A stretch of 64,000 bases of DNA. Source: Siphonodentalium dalli. Its lineage: Eukaryota; Mollusca; Scaphopoda; Gadilida; Siphonodentaliidae. Below, piece after piece: positions 50,441 through 62,942 of this stretch. A program made the position numbers and the translations under genes. Positions within the stretch are counted from its first letter, which is position 1. Each line of letters starts with the position of its first letter. The notes beneath the pieces are model-generated. The model saw only the letters and a program-made list of their open reading frames with translations. It was not told where the DNA came from and did no database searches. The stretch spans positions 155,304,875 to 155,368,874 of the forward strand of contig CP136062.1 in assembly GCA_032622095.1 (NCBI GenBank), written 5' to 3'.

Positions 50441-51298
50441 CTGAGCTATTTACAATTATATTAAGAACACAGTGCGTGTTGGTATTCTTATGCCTGTCAA
50501 AATAATGTCACTTGATATGTTGGAATGTGAGATCGACACGGCCAGCGCCATCGATGGGATGCTGCTGATATATATATACGAGTACCATAAATGTTACATA
50601 GAGATGAGATGGTGCGCCCGCACTTGGCTCAACGAAGAAATGCGGCGACTTTCTGACCTTCGATAAATCGCAGTGTAAGTCAGCCTTGTAACATACATAC
50701 ACTATTTAATCTGAATCTGTATTATCAAACTTTCCAACTATTGGACATTCCCATCGTAACACAACCAATGGTTGAGACGTCTCAACTGATTGCTGCATTT
50801 CAGTCAAAAATTCGGTCCTTCAGTCTAAACACACAATAATACTCTTTGTTATATCAAATTATCAGCACAAAATTCAACATAGTTTCGTCGGAAATTTCCA
50901 ATTAATGTTGTGTCAGGCATTAAATGTCAAACTGTTGTACTCTTGGAAATCCACCCTGACACATGTCCCTGGTGGTAAGTATTGCATTGATTGAAATATA
51001 GGTTTATAAAAATACTTGATTTTGTTCATATATAGTAACTAATTGGGCTATCCGGCGTTGTCCATGCGAGTTAGAATGTATTTTTGATATGCTTTATTTG
51101 AGTACTAAATTTACATAATCATAGCCTACACACAATAATTTACTGCATAGGTGTATATATGTATACATATGTATATATGATTGATGTATCAATGTCGAAG
51201 AATATCCATTGCCACTGCTGTCAAGACCCCCAACATGACAAAAGCAATTTTCAACACAACTTTATTACATCAATGCAGTGTTTAAGATAATCGCTAGA

Positions 51299-51697
51299 CT
51301 ATGTTCGCCCGGGTTCTAACCCAAACATATTCGAAAATCTGCACCTCTCAATGTGCCATTCCGATCGATACATTGCCATTTCGATAATAATTGAGAAACA
51401 GTTCAAGCTCATTGAATTAAGCACATTTGAAACAACGAATACCCATACTGAGTTATTGCCTCCATAAATCTTACGTTTGGTGAAGTTGGCGACAATGTTA
51501 GTGTCAATTCTGCCAGCCCCCGCCACCCTAGCTCCCAATTTTCTGATTTGAGAAGTACCACTATTATGCCACGTCATGAGAGTGCTCGCGTATAACGGAG
51601 AAGCGTATACATGCATAATTAAGTACGACAATCGCCGATACCAAAATGTTCTATCAACGCCCCTCCCCGATACACAATTCGTATCAAGGACAACCAC
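51299..51697 (-). CDS. Unrecognised open frame (copy B)
   Basis: Counterpart of 11205-11604 with 132 codons, undisturbed by the transposon. No known family is apparent. Confidence 0.2.
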   Translation of the reverse strand: MVVLDTNCVSGRGVDRTFWYRRLSYLIMHVYASPLYASTLMTWHNSGTSQIRKLGARVAGAGRIDTNIVANFTKRKIYGGNNSVWVFVVSNVLNSMSLNCFSIIIEMAMYRSEWHIERCRFSNMFGLEPGRT

Positions 51698-52060
51698 TAA
51701 TTCATCATTTGGGAATAAATTATTTGATAAAATACTAATTTAAAAAAAAAAAAAAAATACTAAAACAAAATACAGAACCAAAAAAAAGAATAATAATATG
51801 CATAAGAAAGAGGATAACAGCAAACTCACTCAACATTATATTAAGACAAAACAAAACAATTGTGGTGCAAAATAAGGAAATGTCCGATAAAAATGACTGG
51901 ACAATTTCTTAAATGAGACCATTAAATTGGGTGGATAATAATTGAATTAACTTACTGGAAATTCCCAACTTATCCCAAGTCCGCTAAGTTAGATATATTG
52001 TAGGCCCATGTACCTATCATCGCCACTCTCCAATGGATTACAATTTTCCAACTAGTACTT

Positions 52061-52293
52061 CATTCCGTCCAGCTGATGGAAACTCCCAAATTGACACCCC
52101 TATAATAAAGGTTCGAATGGTTTCCAAATGATGACCATTCTGTCCAGATGTTGGAAACCTCAACAAATACCCCAATAATAAAGGTTCGAATGGTTTCCAG
52201 CTGATGACCATTCTGTCCAGATGTTGAAAACTCCCCAACTGACACCCCTATAATAAAGGTTCGAAAGGTTTTCAGCTGATGACAATTCAATCC
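52061..52293 (+). repeat. ~74-bp minisatellite (copy B)
   Basis: Copy B equivalent of 11968-12200 with the same number of units. Confidence 0.9.
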
Positions 52294-52818
52294 AAACAGT
52301 TGACCGAAATTAGGATATCATTCCAATTTTGGTCCAAAAATAGAAGAATTAAAACAATTTCAACCATTTTTAGTTTAAACATATTTATTTGTCTAATCTA
52401 TATAACCCATGACATATAACACATATATTGTGGAATTGGAGGACAGGTGCTAAATCACTTATGGGTACCCATCTCCCATATCACTGATAAATAAATAATT
52501 AGTAATAGCAAACCAACTTGACTACAAAACAAGTTGAACATATCACCGGTCACCCCCACCATTTTTGTCATGTTCCTCCAACTAACTTACCAGGCATGGA
52601 TGACATTTCCAACTGCTAAAAGTTTTACCAAGGTTGCAGGTGAGACACCAAATACAAGTTTGTGAAACCCGAGTTCCAACTTTAAAACAACCCGTTTGTT
52701 TTAAACTTGATATCCAGTCTAAATATAACGGTGAATGCTCAGCAATTGACATGGATTTCACAATTTCATTCGTCACCGAACGGATATCAATAGTCTCAGA
52801 ACAGGTGAGTGGCCACAT

Positions 52819-54591
52819 GTGAGACTCATACATGGGGTGACTATATGGTTTTTGTTGTGGTGGAGGATTTCATCTTCTAATTCCAATCTGCATCCCACCA
52901 AATTCCCAACTATAGAGAAAACGGACGACACGACGCTCGTACTTGTTGGTTCTGAAAATAGTCTACGTGAATCGTACTTAACACTGGACGAATTTGCTCG
53001 GATATCGGGTCTGCGCATAAATCCTGAAAAATATCAAGCAGGCATGGATAGGGATAGGGTCACAAAATAAAATACGACAAGCTATTACGGAACTAAACCT
53101 GTCTACTGTAAGCATTTAAAAAAAATTAGGGATACATTTCGACACTAATTTAATAATCATGAATATAAAATACAATGATAGACTCGAAGATATAGAACAG
53201 ATCACAAACATTTGGAAACACAGACTCCTGACCCCTTTAGGTAGAATAACAGTTGTCAAATCCCTCATCTTACCAAAATCGACCCACTTATTTATAACTC
53301 TTCTACGTCCAGATACAGCTTTTTTGAAAGCCCTAAATACCTGTTTATACAATTTCATTTCGAATTCCAAACGTGATAGAATAAAAAGCAAACAACTATG
53401 TGCCGACCATATGCGCGGAGGTTTGAAGATGATTAATGTTGAAAACTTTGAGAGCGCCATGAAAATTAACTGGATACGACGCTTGATTTGCAAACAATCG
53501 AAATGGGCTTCATTGTGCAATACCACCCCTTTCTTAAACGACCCACTATCTCTCACTTACCATGCAAATTATATTGTAAAGCAAACAAACAAGTTCGCAA
53601 ATCCATTCTAGAGAGATGATTTCGGCGCATGGTGTAAACTTATGCGATCAAATAATTCAAATAATAATATTATGGCCTCAAATTTCTGGAATAATCCGAA
53701 TATAAAAATCGGAGGTTCGTCGATCAACTTTAAATCTTGGAGAGATGCGGGGATATATTTTATAAATGATCAATTCCAACCAGATAGTAAATGCCCTACC
53801 CCATATACATTATATTCAACTTTCAACATCGTGTTCCCAGAGGGTGAATTTCGTGATGCTAGCCCGCTATGTCGATTTCATAACAATCAGCAACACAATA
53901 CGTCATATACTGTCATTGGCAAGTTCTCTTAATCAACCCTTAATTCGTGTACCCTGCACATGCCCACACAATAATCTTCCTCCGATACTCCGTGACTTAA
54001 AAGGCGGACATTATTTTACACAATTCTAGCAAGTGGGAACACTATGCCGAATGCATGCCAAAAATGGGAATCCGAAATAGGCGAATAGATAGAAAATTGG
54101 GAAGATTATTTGAGCATTCCCTTTAAAATCGGTACGAAATTACAGTGGCTCCAATTCAGAATCAATACACGAATTATTAGTACCAATACATTTCTGAAGG
54201 TGGCTATCATTCGAGTCGATGGTTTTTGTAATCGCTGTCAAAACATACAAGAAACAAATACTAATATTTGCTGGGATTGTCCCCATGTCCAAACTTTTAT
54301 AAACGAAATTTTAACATGGACAAGAAACAACCAATTCCCCGTTGATCTACAAAAAATAATATCATTTTCGGTATAGTTCATGAACACAGAAATTAAAAAA
54401 GTTATATTTTCCTGCTGGTTTTGAAACAATATATGTATAGAACAAAATTCACGCCCATGCAGTTGTCTCGCTTGTTCCTTTGTGATGTCAAATTTAGATA
54501 TGAATGCGAGAGATACAGCGCAAAATGTAATATGAATCGTGACTTCGATAACCAGTGGCTGACACTTCGATATGCCTTAAAAATTCTGTGA
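52819..54591 (+). pseudogene. L1/Tx1-type retrotransposon RT remnant (copy B)
   Basis: Same remnant as 12726-14454. It keeps KTDDTTL at the catalytic site, where copy A reads KTDN. It has 6 extra bp near 52975 and 38 extra bp near 53832 that copy A has lost. The main open pieces are 53159-53611 and 54110-54376, and the terminal stop is at 54589-54591. Confidence 0.9.
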
Positions 54592-55275
54592 AATTGTGGA
54601 TATTGCTCAATAAACTAGAAACAAAACTGAACTAATGTGGGTATCTAAACGCAGCAACTGTGTTTAGACAAAGCCATGCATTATACCAAAATTAAACAAA
54701 ATACATACAAATAAAAACACAGAAACCAGAGCGAGAGTGCTCGATTGCGGTCGGAACCATTAAGAAACTGACCATTGTGCAAACACAGATAACACATAAT
54801 ATCAAAATAGACAACAATACTGCTTTGAGAACAGCCAAGATATAAAACCTGTATAAAATTAGACAGCAAAATTTAATTTAATTTAACAAGGCTCCGGCAT
54901 ATACCATTTGAAGTAGCTGGCAAATAAACCTCATGAATGGTTGATAATATATTTATAATCTGTTGAATATGGGGTCAATTCAACAAGTTGATAATTGGTT
55001 AGTTGACTCAGTAGTTGATCCCTCGCCCAACAGCCAGCCTCCCTCCACATAGCATACATGGTATCCACTTCCCTCCATGTTAACATGATCTCTCGAAGCA
55101 TAGCATCGAACATTAAAAACTCAAAGATCAAACGCTGTTTCCGAGAGTCAAAGATTTGACAGATTTTGGAGATTTTTGTTTTTGAACAATATGATCAACT
55201 TGCATAGATTGTTTCGGATGATCTGTCTCGACAGAGGAGACGTAATCCATTACTTGCGCTACTGGTTCTGGAATA

Positions 55276-55317
55276 GGAATAGTATCACTATTCCTGCAGG
55301 AATAGTATCACTATTCC
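55276..55317. repeat. Twin tandem 19-bp palindromes (copy B)
   Basis: Identical to the structure at 16682-16723. Confidence 0.95.
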
Positions 55318-55453
55318 TGCACGTGCGTTGCTAGTGATACACTGACGAGTTTAGTTTGACTCTGTGTTTGAGTGCTGTCGCCAGCACACGTTTTGTAGAC
55401 CCTATTGTTGAGTACGTAATCTGTGGCCGAGGACAAACTATTTTCTTAGCATC

Positions 55454-56124
55454 TATATATGACATATTCGTCTCAGCAATATATCATTGAATCTTGAATT
55501 CATACTCCAAATTGGGACATGGATGATCCATTGAAGCATGTTAACCTTGAGAGTTTGAACATTGCTTAATATTCGTACAATCCTTATGACCAGGAATGGA
55601 ACAGTGTGCGCACCTGGTTTCTTCACTTTTACAATGTTCATGGTCATAGCCTTGACATTTAAAACATTGCAATGGGGTTGGAACATATGTGCTTATATCC
55701 GTCTTCATATACCGAATCTTCAATGTCGGTGGATGGTCGCAACGACTGAAGTTCAGAAGATAATTATTCAACGGAACGTTTTGACCATCGACTGTCTTAG
55801 TAAATCTACGGACTTCTGGAACTCCCTGTGGTGTTCTCAGCCAATATCTCTGATTCAAAGGAATCAGCTATATCGCGAATTCTCAACACAGCTCTACTAC
55901 TGTTCAATGACTTGAGATGTGTGAGCAATATTGGTGTTTGTGCAATGGATGTTAATTGAATAAGAGCGTTTGCTTGAATTTTTCTTGAACATTTGATCAG
56001 AAGAGATCCACTTAGTGGCCAGTCCTGATCGGTTTGACAGATTTTGATTGTCCGGCTATGCTTTGTAGCGTTTTATCAATAACAAATGCAGAAGGTTTTC
56101 GTGACATTTGATCAAAACCAAGTA
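55454..56124 (-). pseudogene. Non-LTR retrotransposon ORF1 (zinc-knuckle) remnant, copy B
   Basis: Copy B equivalent of 16860-17530. The open stretch is 55858-55541. The first knuckle reads CFKCQGYDHEHC, closer to the family norm than V at that position in copy A. Confidence 0.85.
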
Positions 56125-56177
56125 CTAAGGAAATACCTCAGCATCAGTGGAACTTGGTGGAAGGTCAATTTTACGTT

Positions 56178-57640
56178 TTTTTTTAGTTGCCATATGAAAA
56201 GCGGATGATCGACAACTATCCTCGCAGCCGCCTCGGACTACCCACCGAATTAAGGTCGGGTCAAAGATTGGTACATAGCTGAATTGTGACCGGTTTAGAT
56301 ACTTCACATATCAGCCTATCGGTACCTCGCCATAATGAGACAGGCGTTAACAGTATATTATTGAAACATTTAAGTCACGAAGACGAAATTAATGGCACAA
56401 CACACACGAACAACAACACACTACTAGACACCGGAAACAAAATACAGCAGACGGCAGAAATGTAATCTGAAACACTGTGAGGGACGTGACTAGCCGATTG
56501 ATTGAGCCGGGTCAACTCAACCACCCGTCTTGAAGAGATGTGGGACCAAAGAGGACCATGAGCTAAGCCGTTACCACAGGTCGATGTCTCACTTGACACA
56601 GCTGCCCTAGTATCCCCAGAACTCCTGAACCACACATCAATGGATGTACCCCTCTGCAAAAGTGGGCAACTTTAGGGATTCTTACCTCTGGCAGTGGGAC
56701 AGTAAACACATTCTACCCGGGCCCACACGGGGAAATATTTCTTTATTATGATCAATTAGCAGCAAGCATTAGAAAAAAAACAGTGTTATGTTGAAATTAA
56801 AGACAAGTCATGGATAGATGTCTGAAATATCAGAGCTCATGGAACTATGAATGATATGTCACTGATATGGACAGGAATGTCACCCCAAGAACCTCGGGTT
56901 GCAGTCCGTTCTGGGTAGGGCGACACATATCCGCGTTGCTCTCAAGCACCGGCGATAACGGCATACTGTACTTGCATATTTTCCCAAACACGTCTCGTGT
57001 TGCCCTCGTTTCCATCGATCACACTTACGCGACTATAGATATAAAGAACCATAGTTGACATTGCTATGTGGATTATGCATGGCGGCATGTTAATCGGCGT
57101 CATTACTGTGGCATCATTGTAAAGTACACAAGAAATTGACAAAGCATAGTGAATTGTTTGATGATAACATAAGAGAGGATCGCAGTTCACGTCTAAGGTT
57201 TGGAGTCCTCTCTTAAGTGTTCAGTCTTTTAGAACCAAGAGCGTTTGGTGAGAAGATTTAATTGCACGATATTTGAAAGTAGAAATAATTCATCAAATTG
57301 CTCTCTTAAGTTTCACAATTAGTGTTTTCCTTTAAATTATATATATATAATGTTCGAACTTGTGTCCCTGGTATGCAGTCAGCAACAAAACATGCTAAAC
57401 AGATGGGTGAGGTACATGTGGTATTGGAATCCGGTGTATGATTTACAGCTGAAATGTGGGCATATAACTATATGTCAGTACATGTATATTAATAACCTCT
57501 ATATATTTTCGGCTTAGACAACGCGTTCGTATTATGTATGTTAGCTGAAATGCAGAATATTAACTTATCAGTACAAGGTTCCACCCCGTTTTTCACAACA
57601 AAGTACCAAATTGTGTACACATGTGGATTGTCTTGTGACG
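56178..57640. repeat. 1.6-kb dispersed repeat, copy B2
   Basis: Copy B equivalent of 17583-19045, almost identical. Confidence 0.85.
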
Positions 57641-58087
57641 GTCTTGTATATAATCCACACCAAACTGCTCAGTGCGATAATCAGGGGACACAGTATCTCT
57701 GTGCACATGTCTGCTGATGATAATTAGCTGTACATTTCTGGTGACAACCCCTATTGCTTTACAACTATAATGGAACAGTGCAATTATTTTGTGAAATCGT
57801 GGATGGTGGCCAATAAACTGAAACTAATTAGTGACAAAACTGAAGAAATGTGAGTGTCTAATCTGGCATACGTAAAGAAAGTTAGCATATATGTTATGAC
57901 TTTTGATGACACTCAAGTTCACACTCCTACAAGCCACATATGCAAGGCAATATACACTGAACTTCGGCGACATTGGAAAATGAGAAAATACATTCAAAAC
58001 GACTCAATTTTTTAAAAACGTTAGTCATCTCTAAGTATCAGTCGACCTGACTACAACAATTCTATTTTAATTGGTGTTCTATATAAT

Positions 58088-58342
58088 CAGGTATCTCAGC
58101 GTCTGCAGAAAACTGTTGCAAGGATAGTTCTCTGTCGTAGAAGATCTGACGACAGATGCAATCTGCAAGAATTACATTGGCTACCTGTAGCAGACATAAT
58201 TCTGTATATACGACGGGGAACTATCCTAGCATATATTCAATGGTATGAAACACGCGATCCGTGGAATATATCACTTCATTCTTCCACTGCCCTTCAAGTT
58301 TGTGGACATTCAATGTTAGCCATCCTTGCGTACTTGCCTTGA
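58088..58342 (+). pseudogene. Non-LTR retrotransposon RT C-terminal fragment, copy B
   Basis: Copy B equivalent of 19493-19747, nearly identical and equally open. Confidence 0.82.
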
Positions 58343-59220
58343 GGGCTTATTGAAATGCTACTCTAGTGAGTAGTTTAAGAATACCAATGCTGATAAATAA
58401 CTTTAGGAATAGCCATTAAATAAATAAATATTACACAAACATTTCTTGTAAAAAGTTGGTAAGTCTGATTTATAAAGGTGATCCACACCGAGTGACCAGA
58501 CATCTTACTAGCATAGCTGCGCTGAATGTGGGATCCCACATTTCATAAAACCAAGAGACAGTGAATATTATAATGCATTCTGGAGGACTATTGTCTACAT
58601 GTCTCTGAATGGTGTAGAAACTTACCAAATTAAAAAAAATACGTCTCTTGTGAGAGAGTTTCGACAGCCCGTGCACCATGCACGCCCGCATCGCCGAAGT
58701 GAATTAAGTCACATTAACGTAGTAGATAATTATACAAATTATCGCGGTATATTTGCTTAAACATATGGTATATAATACCAATCTCATAATGGAAAGTATC
58801 ATTTGTTACGTCTTGATTATCTAACCGAGGAACGGCAAGAGTTGATGCTTGAAATTAACACATGCTTCCAATAATAATTCATACTGGAATCGCAAAGGGA
58901 AATTACTGTTTAAAGTTAAATAGCCCTAAATAAAACAAGCAAATATGATACAACTCGACATTCCGATTTGTTAGCACCAAATTGGGCACCACTATTTAGC
59001 AAATTCCCGCCACATTTATAGTTATATCCTTGATATAAGTACTTTAATGGTGTGGTTTATAGATACATGAGTGACGGATCGACGCCATTGGTGTCAGGGA
59101 AGGGGGGGGTCACACATAATGACAACAACTATATTGTAGAATTCCACTAAACTTGTATGATATATTTATAATGTATAATGTATTCAAACGTTTGAGGCGC
59201 GGGTCCAGTGGAATACATTA

Positions 59221-59256
59221 TTTTTCTTTCTTTCGCTTTCCTTCAAGTCTATGGAC

Positions 59257-59288
<32 letters not shown>

Positions 59289-59752
59289 CATTTAAAAACG
59301 CATTATACAATAAAGTTTCAATGCGCTTTACAACAAAGCGCGACAAAAATAACATTGAAATGTAAAATTTAAAAAGCATAGTAATAAGGTAAAGGAAGTT
59401 AAGATGATGACTAAGAACTAGATTTAAACTTAACGATTAACTTGCGGGAAACATTGTCTAAAAAGTAAAGTTTTGAGATCGGTTTTGAAATCCTTCAATG
59501 TAGAACATCGTCGAACAGTTTGTGGCAGACCGTTCCATACCTGCGTAGCCAATTCCTGAAAACATTTTTTACCGTAATTCACGTTGGGTTTCGCTATTGT
59601 CCTAATGTCTAAACCGCTTGTCGTTGAACGCGTAACTCTGCCGGATTTTAGGACAAACATATCAGATATGTACTCAGGCGTTGTCTTTCTCAATGATTTG
59701 TATATAGTCACCGCACATTTGAACTTAAGTGAGTCAATGTTTGAACATAAAA
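59221..59752 (-). mobile_element. 5'-truncated non-LTR retrotransposon, only in copy B
   Basis: The ~530-bp extra segment relative to copy A (junction near 20625) contains a minus-strand reading frame from about 59755 to 59430. It codes the end of a CR1/L2-type RT: VTIYKSLRKTTPEYISDMF, then KKCFQELATQVWNGLPQTVR and FKTDLKTLLFRQCF. Downstream on that strand is an (AAT)n tail, plus-strand (ATT)n at 59257-59285, which fits the simple-repeat tail of such elements. The first ~36 bp, a pyrimidine-rich stretch with CTTCAAGTCT, are probably target sequence lost from copy A. The ATG at 59768 lies in flanking sequence, so it is not the element's own start. Confidence 0.88.
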
Positions 59753-59891
59753 ATTCAATGTGAGTCATCCGAACTTGCCTTGAGGGCTGATTGAAATGCT
59801 ACGCGGATGAGTCGTTATTCGTCTCCATGGTATACTATGGACTTCTGTCGTACATCTCCATCAACCTTGTATAAAATGTTCTCAACGCCAT

Positions 59892-60091
59892 GCTATAGGG
59901 AGTCTAATGGTTTAGTTTAACCATACGTCAGTCGATGTCATGGTTGGGGACCAAGGAAGGAACATGATACAAACTTCTTTGTCATCGATTGCCACCAGAC
60001 GAATACATAATGGAATTTAGATTGTACATGGCATTTAGGGTATGATTTAAAGTTGGCAAAGTGCACCGTCGAAGTGAATGATGGACCCGAA
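59892..60091 (-). repeat. Inverted-repeat arm 2, copy B
   Basis: Copy B equivalent of 20769-20968, in opposite orientation to 46011-46218. Confidence 0.7.
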
Positions 60092-61270
60092 GCTCTTTAT
60101 AATGTGTTTTCACTGGGGCCCGAACCATTCAATTGTATAAAGGTTACACCCCCACTATTTCAGAACCAAATAAGTCCAATATGAACATATGTGGATATTT
60201 AAGTCAGACATGAACCTATTTGTACGAGAGTGTTCTGGAAATGTATATGTATGTGTCTATATGATATACTGCACTACATGGTGTACTTTAAAGTCACATG
60301 GCGGTATGCGCTCCGAAATACACCTAATAATATTCGCTGTAGATTTTTCCCGGTATCGAAATAGGTCGAGATATACTTCCATTTTACGGCAGTATAGTCC
60401 CAGACAGACGCATTGAACTCATACAAAATATAACTTTGAAGACGGTGTTTGGGTGCTAAACAAACAACAGCCATGTCACGGCATGGCACATTAAAGATAA
60501 TTCTGTGTTACGCTATTCCTGATATTGTAGAAATAAAGAGCGTTTGTTTCACTTCTGTGCGAAAAATTGAAAACAGCTGGAAGATGTCTGTAACCATGGC
60601 AATTATTTATCAGAGCATATATATGATGCCGGAATATAAATAGTTCGTGTATCTGTCAACCTATATTATACCTCCTACTAAATTAGGCAGACACATATTT
60701 GGAAGCTCGAAAGAGCCATGTCCGTTTAACATACTAAACACATGGTGCGTTCTAAATCAGGAATCGAAGTCGGATAAACCATATTGTACGACCTTGCCTA
60801 AACCTACACACAAGGCTCGTCCTGATTGGTCAGTATCCTGTATTCACATGCAGACGCGGACCGTCCTTTTGTAGTACAATTCTAGATATTTTTAATTGTA
60901 CCACAAACAATGTGGTACAATCAGTGAAATGCTGCCAACGCCTCGAAATTTCAGAAGTCAAACCATACGGTCATTGGCTAATGTCATGCTAAAGACTGAA
61001 GAAAGAGACATATAATGACTAACTACTGTATTATACTGATTTTTATTTAAGTTAGAACAAAAATAAGTCTTAAGTGAATTTGTTTGCCACAAAAACAATG
61101 GAAAGGGGTTGTCGTTCAATAGTGACGCTATGTTTCACTATCAGGTCTAAGAGAAGAATTGTTTGGTGGAAAATCTTACCACGCAGAGCTAGAAACTGGG
61201 CTATTATATAACAGTTTGAACATATGTCACTACAATTTCGACCAAACCATACAGTCGAATTACAAAAGAA

Positions 61271-61388
61271 ATAAATACACTGCGCATCGACGTGTATAGT
61301 AGAATTTGACCACATAAACTGATTGTACTACCCCGCTTCGCGTCGTCCTACAATCAGTTTCTTTGTGGCCGATGCGCAGTGTATTTAT
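61271..61388. mobile_element. 118-bp nested fold-back element (MITE-like), copy B
   Basis: Same element as 22151-22268. The 19-bp outer arms are intact here as well. Confidence 0.8.
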
Positions 61389-62505
61389 GTCTTAAATAGA
61401 TAAGAGCAACATTTCTATAAAGTGTCGCACAATTAACTAAACTTATATAGTCATCTCCGTGATATGATGTATTCGTTTTAAAGTATAGTTTTCATACTCA
61501 TAAGAGTCGCCGATAGATAAAGGAATCGCTATATGGCTAGTTAGGTGTTTCAAAGTGGGCAGATAGGCGCCGTTGGGTATGAGGAGCTAGAAAACAACAG
61601 CATTTATTATAGGCATCAACATGATACTAATCGTGCGGCTTGAAGATAAAGATTTACTGAATTGGGGTGGAGTTGATGCATTAAATTGATAAAGACGGAG
61701 TTACCGATATCAAAATGTTTGGTTAGTTTTTAAAGATCTACAGTCCGATTTAACACCAGATGACCGAATTATTTGAGATAATGACCAGCTTAGCAAGACA
61801 ATGAAAAAGGAAAACTGAATTCAATTATCATCTGTTCTATGGCACGAGCGTCGCGACAATTGACAAAGGCATATACACCAGGTTTACGCGTATACAATAT
61901 CATAATTAGGAATGCTGTGTATTATATTCCATGTTTGGGCAACGGAATCATAGCTTCTCTTTATCAGAGACACTCTTTAACAGAGATCGCTGGAATATTG
62001 CTCAGTCGACAGAAATTGAAGTCGACATCTGACCATCGAAACCTCCCGCTAATGGACCCAATCATCTTTATTTTGTGAATCAACGTTATTGCTGAGTACT
62101 CAGTTGTGATATAGTCTGTAAGATTACTGTGGTAATAATCTTCTATACCGATGTCTATTACACGTCCATGTTGTGTTTACTTCTTGACACGGGTCGAATT
62201 AATGGTGTTAAACTAAAGACAACAATGTGATTCACGGTATATGATCCATGTATAAGATTGACGTTGTATTATGCCAATTTGTGGAAAACATTAACTACCT
62301 TGACCAAATATATTCCTATCAAATGTCCCCATAAAATGTTCACGTCACTTTAACCTGGACAACGCCGGGTCACCATGCTAGTACTATATATAGCATGTAA
62401 TAAAATGCGTAGGAGCTGGGAGGAACACACTACTCACGTGACTATTTCTGGCAAGCAACGTTAGAATGTGATTATTTATTATAATTAGATGAGGATTCAG
62501 CGTCC

Positions 62506-62513
62506 TATATAAA
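62506..62513 (+). promoter_or_regulatory. TATA box of RGK-type gene, copy B
   Basis: TATATAAA, 112 bp before the start codon at 62618. It is closer to the consensus than the TATATATA in copy A. Confidence 0.55.
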
Positions 62514-62617
62514 GAGTCGTAGATAGGGACACCACTCATAACGCATTTGCAACTCATCAGTTAATAAACAATCGCTGACATTTATATCGCACCTTCGATA
62601 TCCTGTAATTTGTCAAA

Positions 62618-62942
62618 ATGTCTCGTCAAAATTATAAAATTAATGCTGAGGATCGTGACATGTACTCCTGTCGTTCTTTCAGCTTCACATCAAAAGGACT
62701 GATCAATAAGGGGGATTCGATGCAATCTCTGAGTGACGTAAGCCTAACATCAAGTAGTGGCGAATCGAGCGAGAGTTCTTCCCGTACTTCTAGCTGTTCT
62801 GACTTCTTTTACGCAGACGAATCGGTGCTAGGCCAAGAATGCTGCCGTGTAGCTGTCGTAGGTTCACATGGCGTTGGGAAGACGGCCCTGATACGACAAT
62901 TTATGACGTCAGAATACGTTGGTGATGTCGACGATGTGGAAG
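62618..62942 (+). CDS. RGK-type GTPase exon 1, copy B (gene runs off the window)
   Basis: Codes 108 residues plus one base. It is like exon 1 of copy A but with 11 extra residues (ESSESSSRTSS) in the serine-rich part, and three substitutions just before and within beta-1 (D to G, K to Q, I to V). The P-loop GSHGVGKT is unchanged. The same weak donor GTTGGT follows. The difference is in frame and the substitutions are mild, consistent with both copies coding. Exons 2-4 of this copy would lie beyond 64000. Confidence 0.87.
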
